Positions 1 to 8,579 of a DNA stretch of 64,000 bases are shown piece by piece. Under the pieces are notes generated by a model that made no database searches, was not told the origin of the DNA, and worked only from the letters and a program-made list of their open reading frames with translations. The DNA comes from Chitinophaga agri (GTDB taxonomy: Bacteria > Bacteroidota > Bacteroidia > Chitinophagales > Chitinophagaceae), in contig NZ_CP048113.1 in assembly GCF_010093065.1 (NCBI RefSeq), forward strand, positions 4,216,001 to 4,280,000. The letters run 5' to 3'. Position 1 is the first letter of the stretch, and the number at the start of each line of letters is the position of its first letter. The translations under genes were made by a program, and so were the position numbers.

Positions 1-2190
1 GGACAACGTATCAGACAAGCGATCAGTAATACGAAATTCCCATACAATCTGAGTATGGAAATTATCACTGCGTATATGGAGCTCTCCCGGGAATACGGAC
101 AGGACGTTACGGATGTTGCCGTGCGCTCTTCCGCCACTGCAGAAGATCTGCCGGATGCTTCATTTGCGGGCCAGCAGGAAACCTATCTCAACGTAAGAGG
201 CCCGGCCGCATTGATAGATGCTGTAAGGAACTGCTTTGCATCCCTGTTTACTGACAGAGCCATCAGCTACCGGCAAAACTTCGGATACGATCATTTCAGT
301 ATAGGCCTATCCGTATGTATTCAGAAAATGGTCCGTTCTGATCTTGGTGCTTCAGGTGTTGCATTCTCTCTTGATACAGAATCCGGGTTCAGAGATGTCG
401 TTGTTATCAACGGCTCATTCGGTCTTGGGGAAATGGTCGTTCAGGGTGCCGTCTCGCCTGATGAATTTATTGTATTTAAACCGGCTCTCAATGGCAGATA
501 TGCACCTATCATTGAAAAGAGACTGGGTGTAAAAGATAAGATGATGGTCTATGGTGAAAGTAATGATCAGCGTACGAAGATCATCCCCATTGAGAGATCC
601 AACCAGCAAAGATTTTGTCTGCGGGACAGACAGATACTGCAACTCTCCGAATGGGTATGCAGGATTGAAGCATACTATACGCAGTTAAAAGGTAAATGGT
701 GTCCAATGGACATAGAATGGGCCGTAGATGGACTTAGTAACGAATTATTCATTGTACAGGCACGCCCCGAAACCATTCATTCGCAGAAGGAACATCATAC
801 CATCACCTCCTATAGTATGACACAACAGGCTACGCCACTTTTAAAGGGCATTGCTGTGGGAGATAAGATCGCTGCTGGCAAAGTAAATATTCTCTTCTCT
901 CTGGATAAACGTGTGACGGAAGGCGCTGAATTCAAACCCGGAGACGTGCTTGTTACAGATATGACAGATCCGGACTGGGAGCCGATCATGAAGATGGCCG
1001 CAGCCATCGTCACCAACAAAGGCGGACGTACCTGTCACGCGGCGATTGTCGCCAGAGAAATGGGCATACCGGCAATCGTAGGCTGTGGTAATGCGACTGA
1101 GCTGTTATCTAGAGGACAGGTCATTACGGTCAGCTGTGCAGAAGGCAATGAAGGCATGATCTATGAAGGACATATTCCTTTCACAGAAACGTCACTCGAT
1201 CTACGGGAACTGCCCGACATTCACACAGATCTGATGTTAAATGTAGCATCGCCTTCAATGGCCTTTCAATACGCACATCTGCCCAATAAAGGCGTCGGAC
1301 TGGCCAGAGAGGAATTTATCATCAATAACTATATCAAAATACATCCACTGGCATTGCTGCATCACAAAGAACTGAATGATGCTGCCCTCACAGCAGAGAT
1401 CACCCGGATGATCAAAGGATACGACAGTGAAGAGGCTTATTTTGTAGAAAAGCTGGCGTATGGTATCGCGAAGATCGCTGCCGCTTTCCATCCAGGAAAA
1501 GTAATTGTGCGCTTCTCTGACTTCAAAAGCAATGAGTATTACAATCTGCTGGGCGGGAAATACTTTGAGCCGGAAGAAGAGAATCCGATGATCGGCTGGA
1601 GAGGCGCTTCCAGGTATTACTCCGATAAATACAGTGCCGCTTTTGCACTAGAATGCAAGGCTATTAAAAAGGTAAGAGAAGAAATGGGATTAAAGAATGT
1701 AGTGGTGATGATCCCCTTCTGCCGCACGGTGGAAGAACTTCTCAAAGTATTGGACACCATGAAACAATACGGTATAGAGAGAGGGAAGAACGGACTGGAA
1801 GTTTTTCTGATGGCAGAGATTCCTTCAAATATCATCCTGGCAGAGGAATTTGCTGCGCATATTGACGGTTTCTCCATAGGCTCTAATGATCTCACACAGC
1901 TCACACTCGGACTTGACCGTGACTCCGCCCTCATCGCTCCCCTGTACAATGAACGTAATCCTGCTGTGTTAAGGATGATCAGTATGCTGATCGCTACCGC
2001 GAAGAAGCAACAGGTCAAAGTAGGCATTTGCGGACAGGGGCCTTCTGATTTTCCGGACTTCACTAAATTCCTGGTAGAACAGGGAATAGATAGCATCTCC
2101 GTTACACCGGATGCACTGATGAAAACAGTGCGGGCTATTTATGAAGCAGAAGAAACGCTGAAAGAGAAAGAACATGTTCCTTATCTATAG
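1..2190 (+). CDS. ppsA: Phosphoenolpyruvate synthase, 5'-truncated by window edge
   Basis: The reading frame is open from base 1, so the start lies outside the window; 729 codons are visible. The protein would convert pyruvate and ATP to phosphoenolpyruvate, AMP and phosphate in gluconeogenesis. The ATP-grasp part contains VRSSATAEDLPDASFAGQQ, and the phosphohistidine domain has GGRTCHAAIVAREMGIPA with the catalytic His at about 1036-1038. The C-terminal PEP/pyruvate barrel has SIGSNDLTQLTLGLDRD and ICGQGPSD. All domains seen look intact. It is followed by two hairpins and a convergent gene. Identification is secure; only the N-terminus is missing. Confidence 0.95.
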   Translation, partial: GQRIRQAISNTKFPYNLSMEIITAYMELSREYGQDVTDVAVRSSATAEDLPDASFAGQQETYLNVRGPAALIDAVRNCFASLFTDRAISYRQNFGYDHFSIGLSVCIQKMVRSDLGASGVAFSLDTESGFRDVVVINGSFGLGEMVVQGAVSPDEFIVFKPALNGRYAPIIEKRLGVKDKMMVYGESNDQRTKIIPIERSNQQRFCLRDRQILQLSEWVCRIEAYYTQLKGKWCPMDIEWAVDGLSNELFIVQARPETIHSQKEHHTITSYSMTQQATPLLKGIAVGDKIAAGKVNILFSLDKRVTEGAEFKPGDVLVTDMTDPDWEPIMKMAAAIVTNKGGRTCHAAIVAREMGIPAIVGCGNATELLSRGQVITVSCAEGNEGMIYEGHIPFTETSLDLRELPDIHTDLMLNVASPSMAFQYAHLPNKGVGLAREEFIINNYIKIHPLALLHHKELNDAALTAEITRMIKGYDSEEAYFVEKLAYGIAKIAAAFHPGKVIVRFSDFKSNEYYNLLGGKYFEPEEENPMIGWRGASRYYSDKYSAAFALECKAIKKVREEMGLKNVVVMIPFCRTVEELLKVLDTMKQYGIERGKNGLEVFLMAEIPSNIILAEEFAAHIDGFSIGSNDLTQLTLGLDRDSALIAPLYNERNPAVLRMISMLIATAKKQQVKVGICGQGPSDFPDFTKFLVEQGIDSISVTPDALMKTVRAIYEAEETLKEKEHVPYL

Positions 2191-2202
2191 CTGTAAAAAT
2201 AA

Positions 2203-2230
2203 ACAGCGGGTCACTTCAGGGGCCCGCTGT
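2203..2230 (+). terminator. Hairpin downstream of ppsA
   Basis: ACAGCGGG pairs with CCCGCTGT 13 bp after the ppsA stop codon. There is no clear T tract, so it may be a weak terminator or an mRNA 3' stabilising hairpin. Confidence 0.5.
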
Positions 2231-2325
2231 CGTCAATCATGTTAATATCTGATAGTCTGTTAATATAGATGAAGAGGTCATATCACCAGGATCATTGATA
2301 TTGCGAGGTAATGTGATCCTGATCT

Positions 2326-2376
2326 GTTTAAAATAACGAAGGCGCCTCATTGATGAGACGCCCCGTTATTTTAAAC
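2326..2376. terminator. Bidirectional terminator between convergent genes
   Basis: A long imperfect palindrome: GTTTAAAATAACG and GGCGCCTCAT pair with ATGAGACGCC and CGTTATTTTAAAC around a 2-nt loop. A/T-rich arms on both sides suit termination of ppsA (plus) and the lipoprotein gene (minus). Confidence 0.8.
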
Positions 2377-2394
2377 AGTTATTTATGGCAACTA

Positions 2395-3816
2395 CTAGTA
2401 TTCAGTAGATTCAGCAGCCCAGTTGGTCCAGCCTTTAGTCCAGTCAGTAGTAGCATCGAATGCACCACGGTACTCAGCTTTAACAAAGCCCAGTGTAGTT
2501 ACATCCATACCGCCGGTTACTGCAGGAGATTCAGCTTTCAGCAGGAAGTTAGGAGTACCAGTGGTAGCACCTACAGCAGGAGAGAATACGTTTGGTGTAG
2601 TCATCAGTGCTTCCTCAGCTTTAGCTAATACAGTTGTATTTGTAGCAGCCCACCATGCAGCCCATGCAACCGGGTCCTGAGTAGACCACTCGCTCTTAGT
2701 GATAGTAGATGGGTTAGCACCTGCAATGATGTTGTTTTTGAACATCAGAGAACCTTCAGCAGCGTTCTGAGAAGTCTTGTGGCTAGCGACTTTGCTATCA
2801 TCAATGTACAGACCGATAGGGAAACCAACGATGAGGGAGTTCACCAGGCTCATAGAAGAGTTACGACGGATCTGTGCACCGTGCTGGAAGTTAGCGTTAA
2901 TACCGGAGTTAGAATTACCAGCTACGATCGGTCCAACGATAGTCATATTAGAGAAGATAGCTTTGGTCTGCGGAGCGTTAACGGAACCGTTAGCATCGTT
3001 ATCAGATTCGAAACCATTAGAACCAGATACGTCAGCGATCGCTTTGTAACGGTGAGCAACACCAAACTGTACTTTACCAGAGAAACCGTTATCAGTATCG
3101 AAATCGTCATCCCAGGTATAAGTAGCAACCAGGTGATCACAGTTTACAGAACCACCAAACCATTCGAATGCGTCGTCACCGGAACGGTAAACCTGTACAT
3201 AAGAGATCTTGGTACCGTTACCAACACCGCCCATAGTCAGACCGTTGATTTCGTTATCAGGAGAGTAAGCGATACCAGCGAACTCGATACGTACATATTC
3301 CAGGGTACCAGAGTTGTCAGTATCGTTAGTACCACCGTACCAGATATATTCTTTTTCAGCACCACCTGCAGTTGGAACCAGACCACCTTCGATCTTAGCT
3401 TCACCATCAGTAGCATTTGTTTTAGCTTTACCCAGGATGATCACACCACCCCAGTCACCCTGAGAACGGGCGCCTTTAGGCTGAGAGGAAGTGAACACAA
3501 TTGGTTTTGCAGCTGTACCTTTCGCTTCGATCTTAGCACCACGGGTGATGATCAGCGTACCTTTATCAGCTTTGTCACCCATGATCACTGTACCTGGCTC
3601 GATAGTCAGGGTAGCACCACTTTTAACATATACGAAACCGTCCAGTAAATATTTTTTGTCTGCAGTCAGCGTCTTGTTAGCAGTGATATCACCTTTCAGA
3701 ACAACTACATCATCACCGGTAGTAGGGGGAGTCACATTGTTATCTTTATCATCGCTGCAGGAAGAAAGCACGCCAATAGACAATGCGGTCGCAAATAATA
3801 AGAAATACCTTTTCAT
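2395..3816 (-). CDS. Secreted lipoprotein, right-handed beta-helix-like (phosphate-starvation candidate)
   Basis: A 473-aa protein of unproven function. The chosen ATG at 3816 gives a lipoprotein signal, MKRYFLLFATALSIGVLSSC, with the lipid-modified Cys at residue 20; a TTG nine codons upstream would spoil it. Next comes a low-complexity D/N/T linker, then repeating short strands (SGATLTIEPGTVI, GTLIITRGAKIEAKGT, KPIVFTSS) typical of beta-helix surface proteins. It lies 103 bp downstream of a TonB receptor on the same strand but has its own promoter region with the same 11-bp-period repeats. I infer a surface partner of that receptor, perhaps for a phosphorus-containing ligand. Function is not established. 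Confidence 0.75.
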   Translation of the reverse strand: MKRYFLLFATALSIGVLSSCSDDKDNNVTPPTTGDDVVVLKGDITANKTLTADKKYLLDGFVYVKSGATLTIEPGTVIMGDKADKGTLIITRGAKIEAKGTAAKPIVFTSSQPKGARSQGDWGGVIILGKAKTNATDGEAKIEGGLVPTAGGAEKEYIWYGGTNDTDNSGTLEYVRIEFAGIAYSPDNEINGLTMGGVGNGTKISYVQVYRSGDDAFEWFGGSVNCDHLVATYTWDDDFDTDNGFSGKVQFGVAHRYKAIADVSGSNGFESDNDANGSVNAPQTKAIFSNMTIVGPIVAGNSNSGINANFQHGAQIRRNSSMSLVNSLIVGFPIGLYIDDSKVASHKTSQNAAEGSLMFKNNIIAGANPSTITKSEWSTQDPVAWAAWWAATNTTVLAKAEEALMTTPNVFSPAVGATTGTPNFLLKAESPAVTGGMDVTTLGFVKAEYRGAFDATTDWTKGWTNWAAESTEY

Positions 3817-3851
3817 GGAATGTTTCAATTGTTTAGACTTCAAAATTATAT

Positions 3852-3896
3852 CCGCACTATGATGCCTGTGTTACGGAAATGTTACGGTTATATTAA
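3852..3896 (-). promoter_or_regulatory. Pho-box-like direct repeats plus -7 region for the lipoprotein gene
   Basis: Plus-strand TGTTAC, TGTTAC and TATTAA start at 3869, 3880 and 3891, exactly 11 bp apart. On the gene strand they read TTAATA, GTAACA, GTAACA, then 9 nt, then TAGTGCGG (3852-3859), a degenerate TAnnTTTG. The geometry matches the sites at 6788, 7440 and 8487. Binding of a PhoB/PhoP-type regulator is inferred. Confidence 0.65.
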
Positions 3897-3919
3897 GACT
3901 TTACGTTTATGCTTACTTA

Positions 3920-6748
3920 TTATTTACTAAGATGAAAGCTATAGGTCAATGTGAATGTTGTACCCGGGCGATACTGCTGCAGGATATAGTCTTCACCTGA
4001 ATTAATAGCACCTCTTTTGTAAACAGGATTATCGAATTTGTTGTTACCGTTCTGGTCATAATAGAAGCGGTATTGTGCGTTCAGTATATCCTTTACATTC
4101 AGCCGCAGGTTACTGCGTTTGCTGAGGTTCATGTTAGCCTGGAAGTCGAGCAGGTTACGCGGACTTTCATAAATGTTACCCAGTCTGCCGGAACCGTCAG
4201 CACCACCTCCTTCACCTACCAGGAACAGACGCTGACCGATCCTGTTATACAGTACATTGAAGCTCACTTTATCGTTTGGCAGTGTATAGGAAAGGCTGGT
4301 ATTGATCACGTAGTTAGACTGACCAGACAGCGGTCTGCTCTTGGCACTTGCAGTAGTATTATCATCTACTACGGATTTGATGTAAGCAACGTTTGCATAA
4401 AAGGTAGTATTCTTCAGCACAGCGCTTTCACCAAGGAAGCTCAGTTTCTTACGCAGTTCAATTTCAGCACCAACGTTATATGCACTTGGATAGTTATAAG
4501 GAGTGATATCATACTGGCTCAGACCAGAAGAAGTTACCCTGCTTTCAATCGGGTTCTTAAAGTGTTTGTAGAATACAGATCCGGAGAAAACTTCACCTGC
4601 GTTCGGGAAGAGCTCATAACGGATATCCGCATTGTTGATCTGGCTGCGTAACAGACGTACATTACCATTGATCAGGGAAGACATTTCGTAGTCATAATAA
4701 GACAGTGGAGCCAGCTCACGTAATTCCGGTCTTGCGACTGTTTTGTAATAAGAACCACGCAGATTGGACTTTTCACTCAGAGAGTAAGTCAGGTTAGCGG
4801 AAGGTAATACATCGATCCAGTTATGATCAACATTCACAGTCGGGTTATTGATCGGCGCTTTCATTTTCAAACCGAAAGACTCTACTCTTACACCCCATAC
4901 CAGGCGGAATTTGTCAGACAGTCTGTTATCTAACTGTGCATAACCGGCACCCGTAGTAGTAGTTGCTCTGTATTCATCCACAGAAGAAGTGATATCGTCC
5001 AGTGTGTAGAAACCATTATCGACTGCATCATTACCAAACAGCGTAGAGATAGGGCGCTGAGCGATCTCCATGTTACCATCTTTCAACGGATCCAGTTTGA
5101 GCCCAAGGTAACGGGCATAGAAATCTCTGCTACGGTACTGGAACAGGCCACCTACTTTCAGAGAACTTTTGTTATTCAGGAAACGGAACGGATGTGAATA
5201 ATTTGCGCTGGCGATGTAGATGTTCTCATTCAGATCGGAGAACAGGCGGTTGTTCGCTTTACCTACTGTACCGACATCCGCAGTCATGATCGCCGCTTCA
5301 TCACCTAATGTTTTACCGTAGGAAACTTTACGCTGATCAGGCTGATTGTTGGTCACTTTATTGTAAGACAGCAACCAGTTTATTTTACTCTGGCCCTGAC
5401 CTACCTGGTGTTCACCTTCCAATGCTGTCTTGAACAGGGATTTCTGCACCAGGTCAAATGCATAGTAGTTAATGAACTTGTTGTTGCTCAGGTTATCACC
5501 TTCGCGGAAGAGGAAGTTATCATCAAAGATCCTGTTGTACAGGTTTTTCCATACAAACTTGCTTTTACCTGCAGCGTAACCGAAGTTCAGCACGCCACCC
5601 AGGTTAGAAGAATATTTGTATACATTATCAATGTAATCAAAGTTGTCGTAGCGGCGTTTTACATCACGTTGTACAGTTTCCTGGTGTGTATAGGTCATTG
5701 CAGCTATCATACCCAGGCTACCATCTTTTTTAGTATTCCAGTGGTCACCGTAAGAAGCCTGTAAGTTCATGGCAGGCAGGCCATTTTTCTCTTTAATGCT
5801 GAAATCGTTGTTCAGTGACTTGATGGCAGTTTGTTGCTGCGTCATGGTCAGCTGATTATTCACGATCGCACCAGTGGTCGGGAAAGAAGAAGGCAGTTGG
5901 CGACCACCGTCGAATCCGAGGAAGTCGGTACTGCTCTTGTAGCCAGATTTGAATGATTTGAAAGTAGAAGCAGTGTTATAACCAGTACCTACAGATATGT
6001 CGAAGAATTTCTGATCAGGGATTTCCTTTGTCTGTACATTGATCACACCACCGGCGAAGTCACCAGGCAGTTCAGGCGTGGCAGATTTAGTAATAACGAT
6101 ATTATCGATCATGTTAGATGGGATAATATCGAAGGAGAACGCTTTACGGTTAGGCTCTGTGCTAGGAAGAACGGCATTGTCAACCAGTGCAGTATTGTAA
6201 CGATCGCTCAGGCCACGTACAATAACGAATTTATTATCCTGGATCGTGGTGCCGCTCACACGTTTCAGGACTTCACCGGTGCTGCGGTCAGGAGATTTCC
6301 GGATCACATCGCCAGAGATACCATCGGATACGGAGGCATTGTTTTTCTGGGCGGTATATAATGCGTTGATCGTTTCCTGTTTGTAGGAACCTCTGATAAC
6401 AACTTCCTGCAGGTCTTTGGACTTAGGTTCGTCCATGATCACCGGGAGCTGCGTGGGGGCACCTGCTTTTACGACAACGTCGCTGACAGCTTTTGTTTGG
6501 TAGCCCATATATTTAAACTCCAGGGTGTAAGTACCGGGAGCAACATTAATAGTATAACGACCTTCGACGTCAGTAACGGCGCCATTGGATGTACCCTGTA
6601 CAATAACGGTAACGCCTATGAGGGCCTCACCGGTTTTCTGGTCAGTGACCTTACCGGTTACTTTACCATTCTCGATGGCAAAAGCAGACAAAAAGGTACT
6701 CAAAAGAAGGCAAACACATAACAGTGCAGACGCAAGAGAATGTTTCAC
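3920..6748 (-). CDS. TonB-dependent receptor with CarboxypepD-like N-terminal domain
   Basis: A 942-aa outer-membrane transporter. It starts at GTG 6748, followed by a signal peptide ending near AFA (residue 24). Residues about 29-110 form the carboxypeptidase-regulatory-like domain (GKVTGKVTDQKTGEALIGVT, then GTYTLEFKYMGYQT). The plug follows (VLKRVSGTTIQDNKFVIVRG; PSTEPNRKAFSFDIIPS), then a 22-strand-type barrel ending in aromatic-rich YSFHLSK. The substrate cannot be read from sequence. The upstream Pho-box-like repeats and the neighbouring phosphate genes suggest uptake of a phosphorus source; an energised receptor plus surface lipoprotein is a common Bacteroidota arrangement. The family is sure, the substrate is inference. 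Confidence 0.9.
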   Translation of the reverse strand: MKHSLASALLCVCLLLSTFLSAFAIENGKVTGKVTDQKTGEALIGVTVIVQGTSNGAVTDVEGRYTINVAPGTYTLEFKYMGYQTKAVSDVVVKAGAPTQLPVIMDEPKSKDLQEVVIRGSYKQETINALYTAQKNNASVSDGISGDVIRKSPDRSTGEVLKRVSGTTIQDNKFVIVRGLSDRYNTALVDNAVLPSTEPNRKAFSFDIIPSNMIDNIVITKSATPELPGDFAGGVINVQTKEIPDQKFFDISVGTGYNTASTFKSFKSGYKSSTDFLGFDGGRQLPSSFPTTGAIVNNQLTMTQQQTAIKSLNNDFSIKEKNGLPAMNLQASYGDHWNTKKDGSLGMIAAMTYTHQETVQRDVKRRYDNFDYIDNVYKYSSNLGGVLNFGYAAGKSKFVWKNLYNRIFDDNFLFREGDNLSNNKFINYYAFDLVQKSLFKTALEGEHQVGQGQSKINWLLSYNKVTNNQPDQRKVSYGKTLGDEAAIMTADVGTVGKANNRLFSDLNENIYIASANYSHPFRFLNNKSSLKVGGLFQYRSRDFYARYLGLKLDPLKDGNMEIAQRPISTLFGNDAVDNGFYTLDDITSSVDEYRATTTTGAGYAQLDNRLSDKFRLVWGVRVESFGLKMKAPINNPTVNVDHNWIDVLPSANLTYSLSEKSNLRGSYYKTVARPELRELAPLSYYDYEMSSLINGNVRLLRSQINNADIRYELFPNAGEVFSGSVFYKHFKNPIESRVTSSGLSQYDITPYNYPSAYNVGAEIELRKKLSFLGESAVLKNTTFYANVAYIKSVVDDNTTASAKSRPLSGQSNYVINTSLSYTLPNDKVSFNVLYNRIGQRLFLVGEGGGADGSGRLGNIYESPRNLLDFQANMNLSKRSNLRLNVKDILNAQYRFYYDQNGNNKFDNPVYKRGAINSGEDYILQQYRPGTTFTLTYSFHLSK

Positions 6749-6787
6749 GATATAAGCTGATTCAGTTACTTGATTGAATTACTGACG

Positions 6788-6843
6788 CAAAACTATCTCC
6801 GGCGTGTTACCGCAGTGTTACAGCAAGGTTACCAGAATGTTAA
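6788..6843 (-). promoter_or_regulatory. Pho-box-like operator and promoter of the TonB receptor gene
   Basis: TGTTAC (6805), TGTTAC (6816), GGTTAC (6827) and TGTTAA (6838) on the plus strand are spaced exactly 11 bp. On the gene strand they end 9 nt before TAGTTTTG (6788-6795), a perfect TAnnTTTG -7 box, so the repeats occupy the -33 position as in activator-dependent Pho promoters. The predicted start of transcription gives a leader of about 33 nt. Confidence 0.75.
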
Positions 6844-6958
6844 TTGTTAAGGAATGATTAAAAAATAGTTAACACGGCATCGGAGTGCAGGTTTCATCGG
6901 ATAGATAGTAATACAATAAGGTATAAAGGATATGGATATACGGTCATGTCAACGCAGA

Positions 6959-7369
6959 TCAGCAGGCAATTTGCTGGGAACCCGGAAAGTTATTGTTCAG
7001 CAATCTGTCTATTGTAATATCCAGCTGCGCATTGTATTCAGCATTGAGCTTCATCCCGTCAGACAGGGCCGCGATCAGCTGAAAGAGGTGCATACTTTTA
7101 TTTGTGAAGGGTTTATTGTCCTTATTACAAAGTTCCAGGGTAAAGTTGAATTTGTCTTCCAGTTCTTCTTCGAACTCACGGAGGCTCAATGTTTCATCAA
7201 TAGGGAACTCGATCAGTATCTGTTCCAGGAACCCCGCTTCCTGCAGGGTGTCAAATGCATTGGCAGGGGAGTTACGCATATAAACAGCGATATTACAGGA
7301 GAGCAGTCGCTGGAACTGCATCTGTAACAGGGACACCGTCATTTGAGGATGTAACTTCAATACTTTCAT
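6959..7369 (-). CDS. Small protein of unknown function under a Pho-box-like promoter
   Basis: A 136-aa protein with no signal peptide or membrane segment. I do not recognise the family. It is rich in Leu and acidic residues in its middle (FEEELEDKFNFTLELCN, DETLSLREFEEELED), has three Cys (25, about 102 and the C-terminal residue) and looks alpha-helical, so it is probably cytoplasmic. The start at ATG 7369 is the only good one. It is monocistronic, lying between the TonB receptor promoter and the metallophosphatase. Its upstream region has the strongest form of the repeat/-7 arrangement, so a role in the phosphate-starvation response is the best guess. No enzymatic motif is seen. Confidence 0.65.
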   Translation of the reverse strand: MKVLKLHPQMTVSLLQMQFQRLLSCNIAVYMRNSPANAFDTLQEAGFLEQILIEFPIDETLSLREFEEELEDKFNFTLELCNKDNKPFTNKSMHLFQLIAALSDGMKLNAEYNAQLDITIDRLLNNNFPGSQQIAC

Positions 7370-7439
7370 CTTACTTATATGTTAGCATTACCCGTCTAAC
7401 CCAGGAATATTTGTACGTTGATAATTGTATATAACACTG

Positions 7440-7484
7440 CAAACTTAATAGGTCTGTATTAAGTGAATATTAAGCAGTTGTTAT
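7440..7484 (-). promoter_or_regulatory. Pho-box-like operator and promoter of the 136-aa gene
   Basis: Plus-strand TATTAA (7457), TATTAA (7468) and TGTTAT (7479) are spaced 11 bp. On the gene strand they end 9 nt before TAAGTTTG (7440-7447), a perfect TAnnTTTG. Geometry is identical to the site at 6788-6843. The predicted leader is about 64 nt. Confidence 0.7.
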
Positions 7485-7527
7485 TATATCATAAATTAAT
7501 GTTAAATAACAACAACTTATATATGTG

Positions 7528-8364
7528 TTATTGTTGTGGAAAGCTGATCACCTTGGAGATGTCTTCCCATGGCATAACGGAGGGATCTTCTTCCTCTTCT
7601 GGTAATGTAACGCGGGTTTTAGATACCGGATACTGATAAAGGCTCCATTGGCCATTGGTATATTCAAGAGAGGTAAGGCTTTCAACCCAGTCACCGGAGT
7701 TCAGATAGGTCACGGACTTACCATTATGTTCCATTTCCTTGATGATAGGCTGGTGGATATGTCCACAGCATACGACATCAAATTCTTTGTCAATGGCGAT
7801 CTCGGCAACCACCTGTTCAAAGTCTGAGATGAACTTAACTGCCTGTTTCACACCATGTTTCACCTTTTTTGAAAAGCTCATCTTTTCCTTACCAAATCTT
7901 TCCAACAGGTTATTAACCAGTCTGTTAATAATAATTAGCAGGTCATACCCCTTTCCACCCAGTTTGGCCAGCCACTTAGAATTTTTCATAGTCACGTCAT
8001 ATACGTCTCCGTGGAAGAACCAGTGTCTTTTACCGTCGACCTCGAGGATCAGTTTATTATCTATGGTTAGGTTACCCAGTCCGAAACCTGCAAATTTGCG
8101 AAGCGCTTCATCATGATTACCAGTCAGATAATATACTTCAGTGCCCTTTCCGGTCATTTTCAGTATCCTGCGGATCACTTTGGTATGTGCTTTAGGGAAG
8201 TAACGTTTGCTGAATTGCCAGATATCTATGATATCACCATTCAGTACCAATATCTTAGGATCGATACTATCCAGATATTGGACCAATTCCCTGGCATGAC
8301 AGCCATAGATTCCGAGGTGGACGTCAGATATAACGACGATATCGAGAGGGCGCTTTTCAGACAT
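7528..8364 (-). CDS. Calcineurin-type metallophosphatase (UDP-2,3-diacylglucosamine diphosphatase / PlcP-like)
   Basis: A 278-aa metallophosphoesterase with all metal-binding motifs: DVHLG (14-18), NGDIID (42-47), GNHDE (82-86), HGD and GHIH, plus the C-terminal GDWVES signature. It belongs to the COG2908 group that includes LpxH-like pyrophosphatases of lipid A synthesis and the phosphate-starvation phospholipase PlcP, which replaces phospholipids by phosphorus-free lipids. The shared signatures, remembered rather than aligned here, and a Pho-box-like site upstream make a PlcP-like role plausible. No glycosyltransferase (agt) is adjacent, which weakens that reading. It is soluble, with no signal peptide. 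Confidence 0.85.
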   Translation of the reverse strand: MSEKRPLDIVVISDVHLGIYGCHARELVQYLDSIDPKILVLNGDIIDIWQFSKRYFPKAHTKVIRRILKMTGKGTEVYYLTGNHDEALRKFAGFGLGNLTIDNKLILEVDGKRHWFFHGDVYDVTMKNSKWLAKLGGKGYDLLIIINRLVNNLLERFGKEKMSFSKKVKHGVKQAVKFISDFEQVVAEIAIDKEFDVVCCGHIHQPIIKEMEHNGKSVTYLNSGDWVESLTSLEYTNGQWSLYQYPVSKTRVTLPEEEEDPSVMPWEDISKVISFPQQ

Positions 8365-8486
8365 TTTTTAGCGTATTGAACCGGAGGAGCCGGACAGTTG
8401 TTAGGTTTGTGATAAATAGTTTCGTGCACCAAAATACGGCTCCAATACAAGCCCAGCTTGCCTTCGGAGAGTATTTTTTCACAATA

Positions 8487-8542
8487 CAAAGAAAAAATTG
8501 CTATATTACTTTTATATTAATCCAGTGTTAAGGAATCATTAA
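8487..8542 (-). promoter_or_regulatory. Pho-box-like repeats in the divergent metallophosphatase/pit region
   Basis: Four hexamers on the plus strand, TATTAC (8504), TATTAA (8515), TGTTAA (8526) and CATTAA (8537), are exactly 11 bp apart. On the minus strand they end 9 nt before TTTCTTTG (8487-8494), one mismatch from TAnnTTTG, so they are oriented towards the metallophosphatase. The pit operon promoter lies 37 bp away on the other side and may be co-regulated. Confidence 0.65.
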
Positions 8543-8579
8543 GGATAATTTTTTCTTGGCGGTATTGCCCGCGGAAAGC

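Noticed and set aside
1617..2096. Minus-strand 159-codon frame opposite ppsA
   Set aside because: Antisense to a well-conserved part of PEP synthase; composition typical of a shadow frame.
2779..3648. Plus-strand reading frame of 289 codons opposite the lipoprotein gene
   Set aside because: It is antisense to a clear lipoprotein gene, its composition is Thr/Arg/Ser-rich as expected from a shadow frame, and it lacks a promoter or recognisable domain.
4073..4651. Plus-strand 192-codon frame inside the TonB receptor gene
   Set aside because: Antisense shadow of the beta-barrel coding region, with no recognisable domain.
8241..8489. Minus-strand 82-codon frame overlapping the metallophosphatase start
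   Set aside because: Overlaps the well-supported metallophosphatase N-terminus in another frame and the Pho-like promoter region.
8504..8542. 11-bp repeats as an operator purely for the pit operon
   Set aside because: The pit -7 box is 37 bp from the repeats, whereas on the minus strand the repeats sit at the same 9-nt distance from a -7-like box as at the other three sites; orientation favours the metallophosphatase, though pit co-regulation remains possible.
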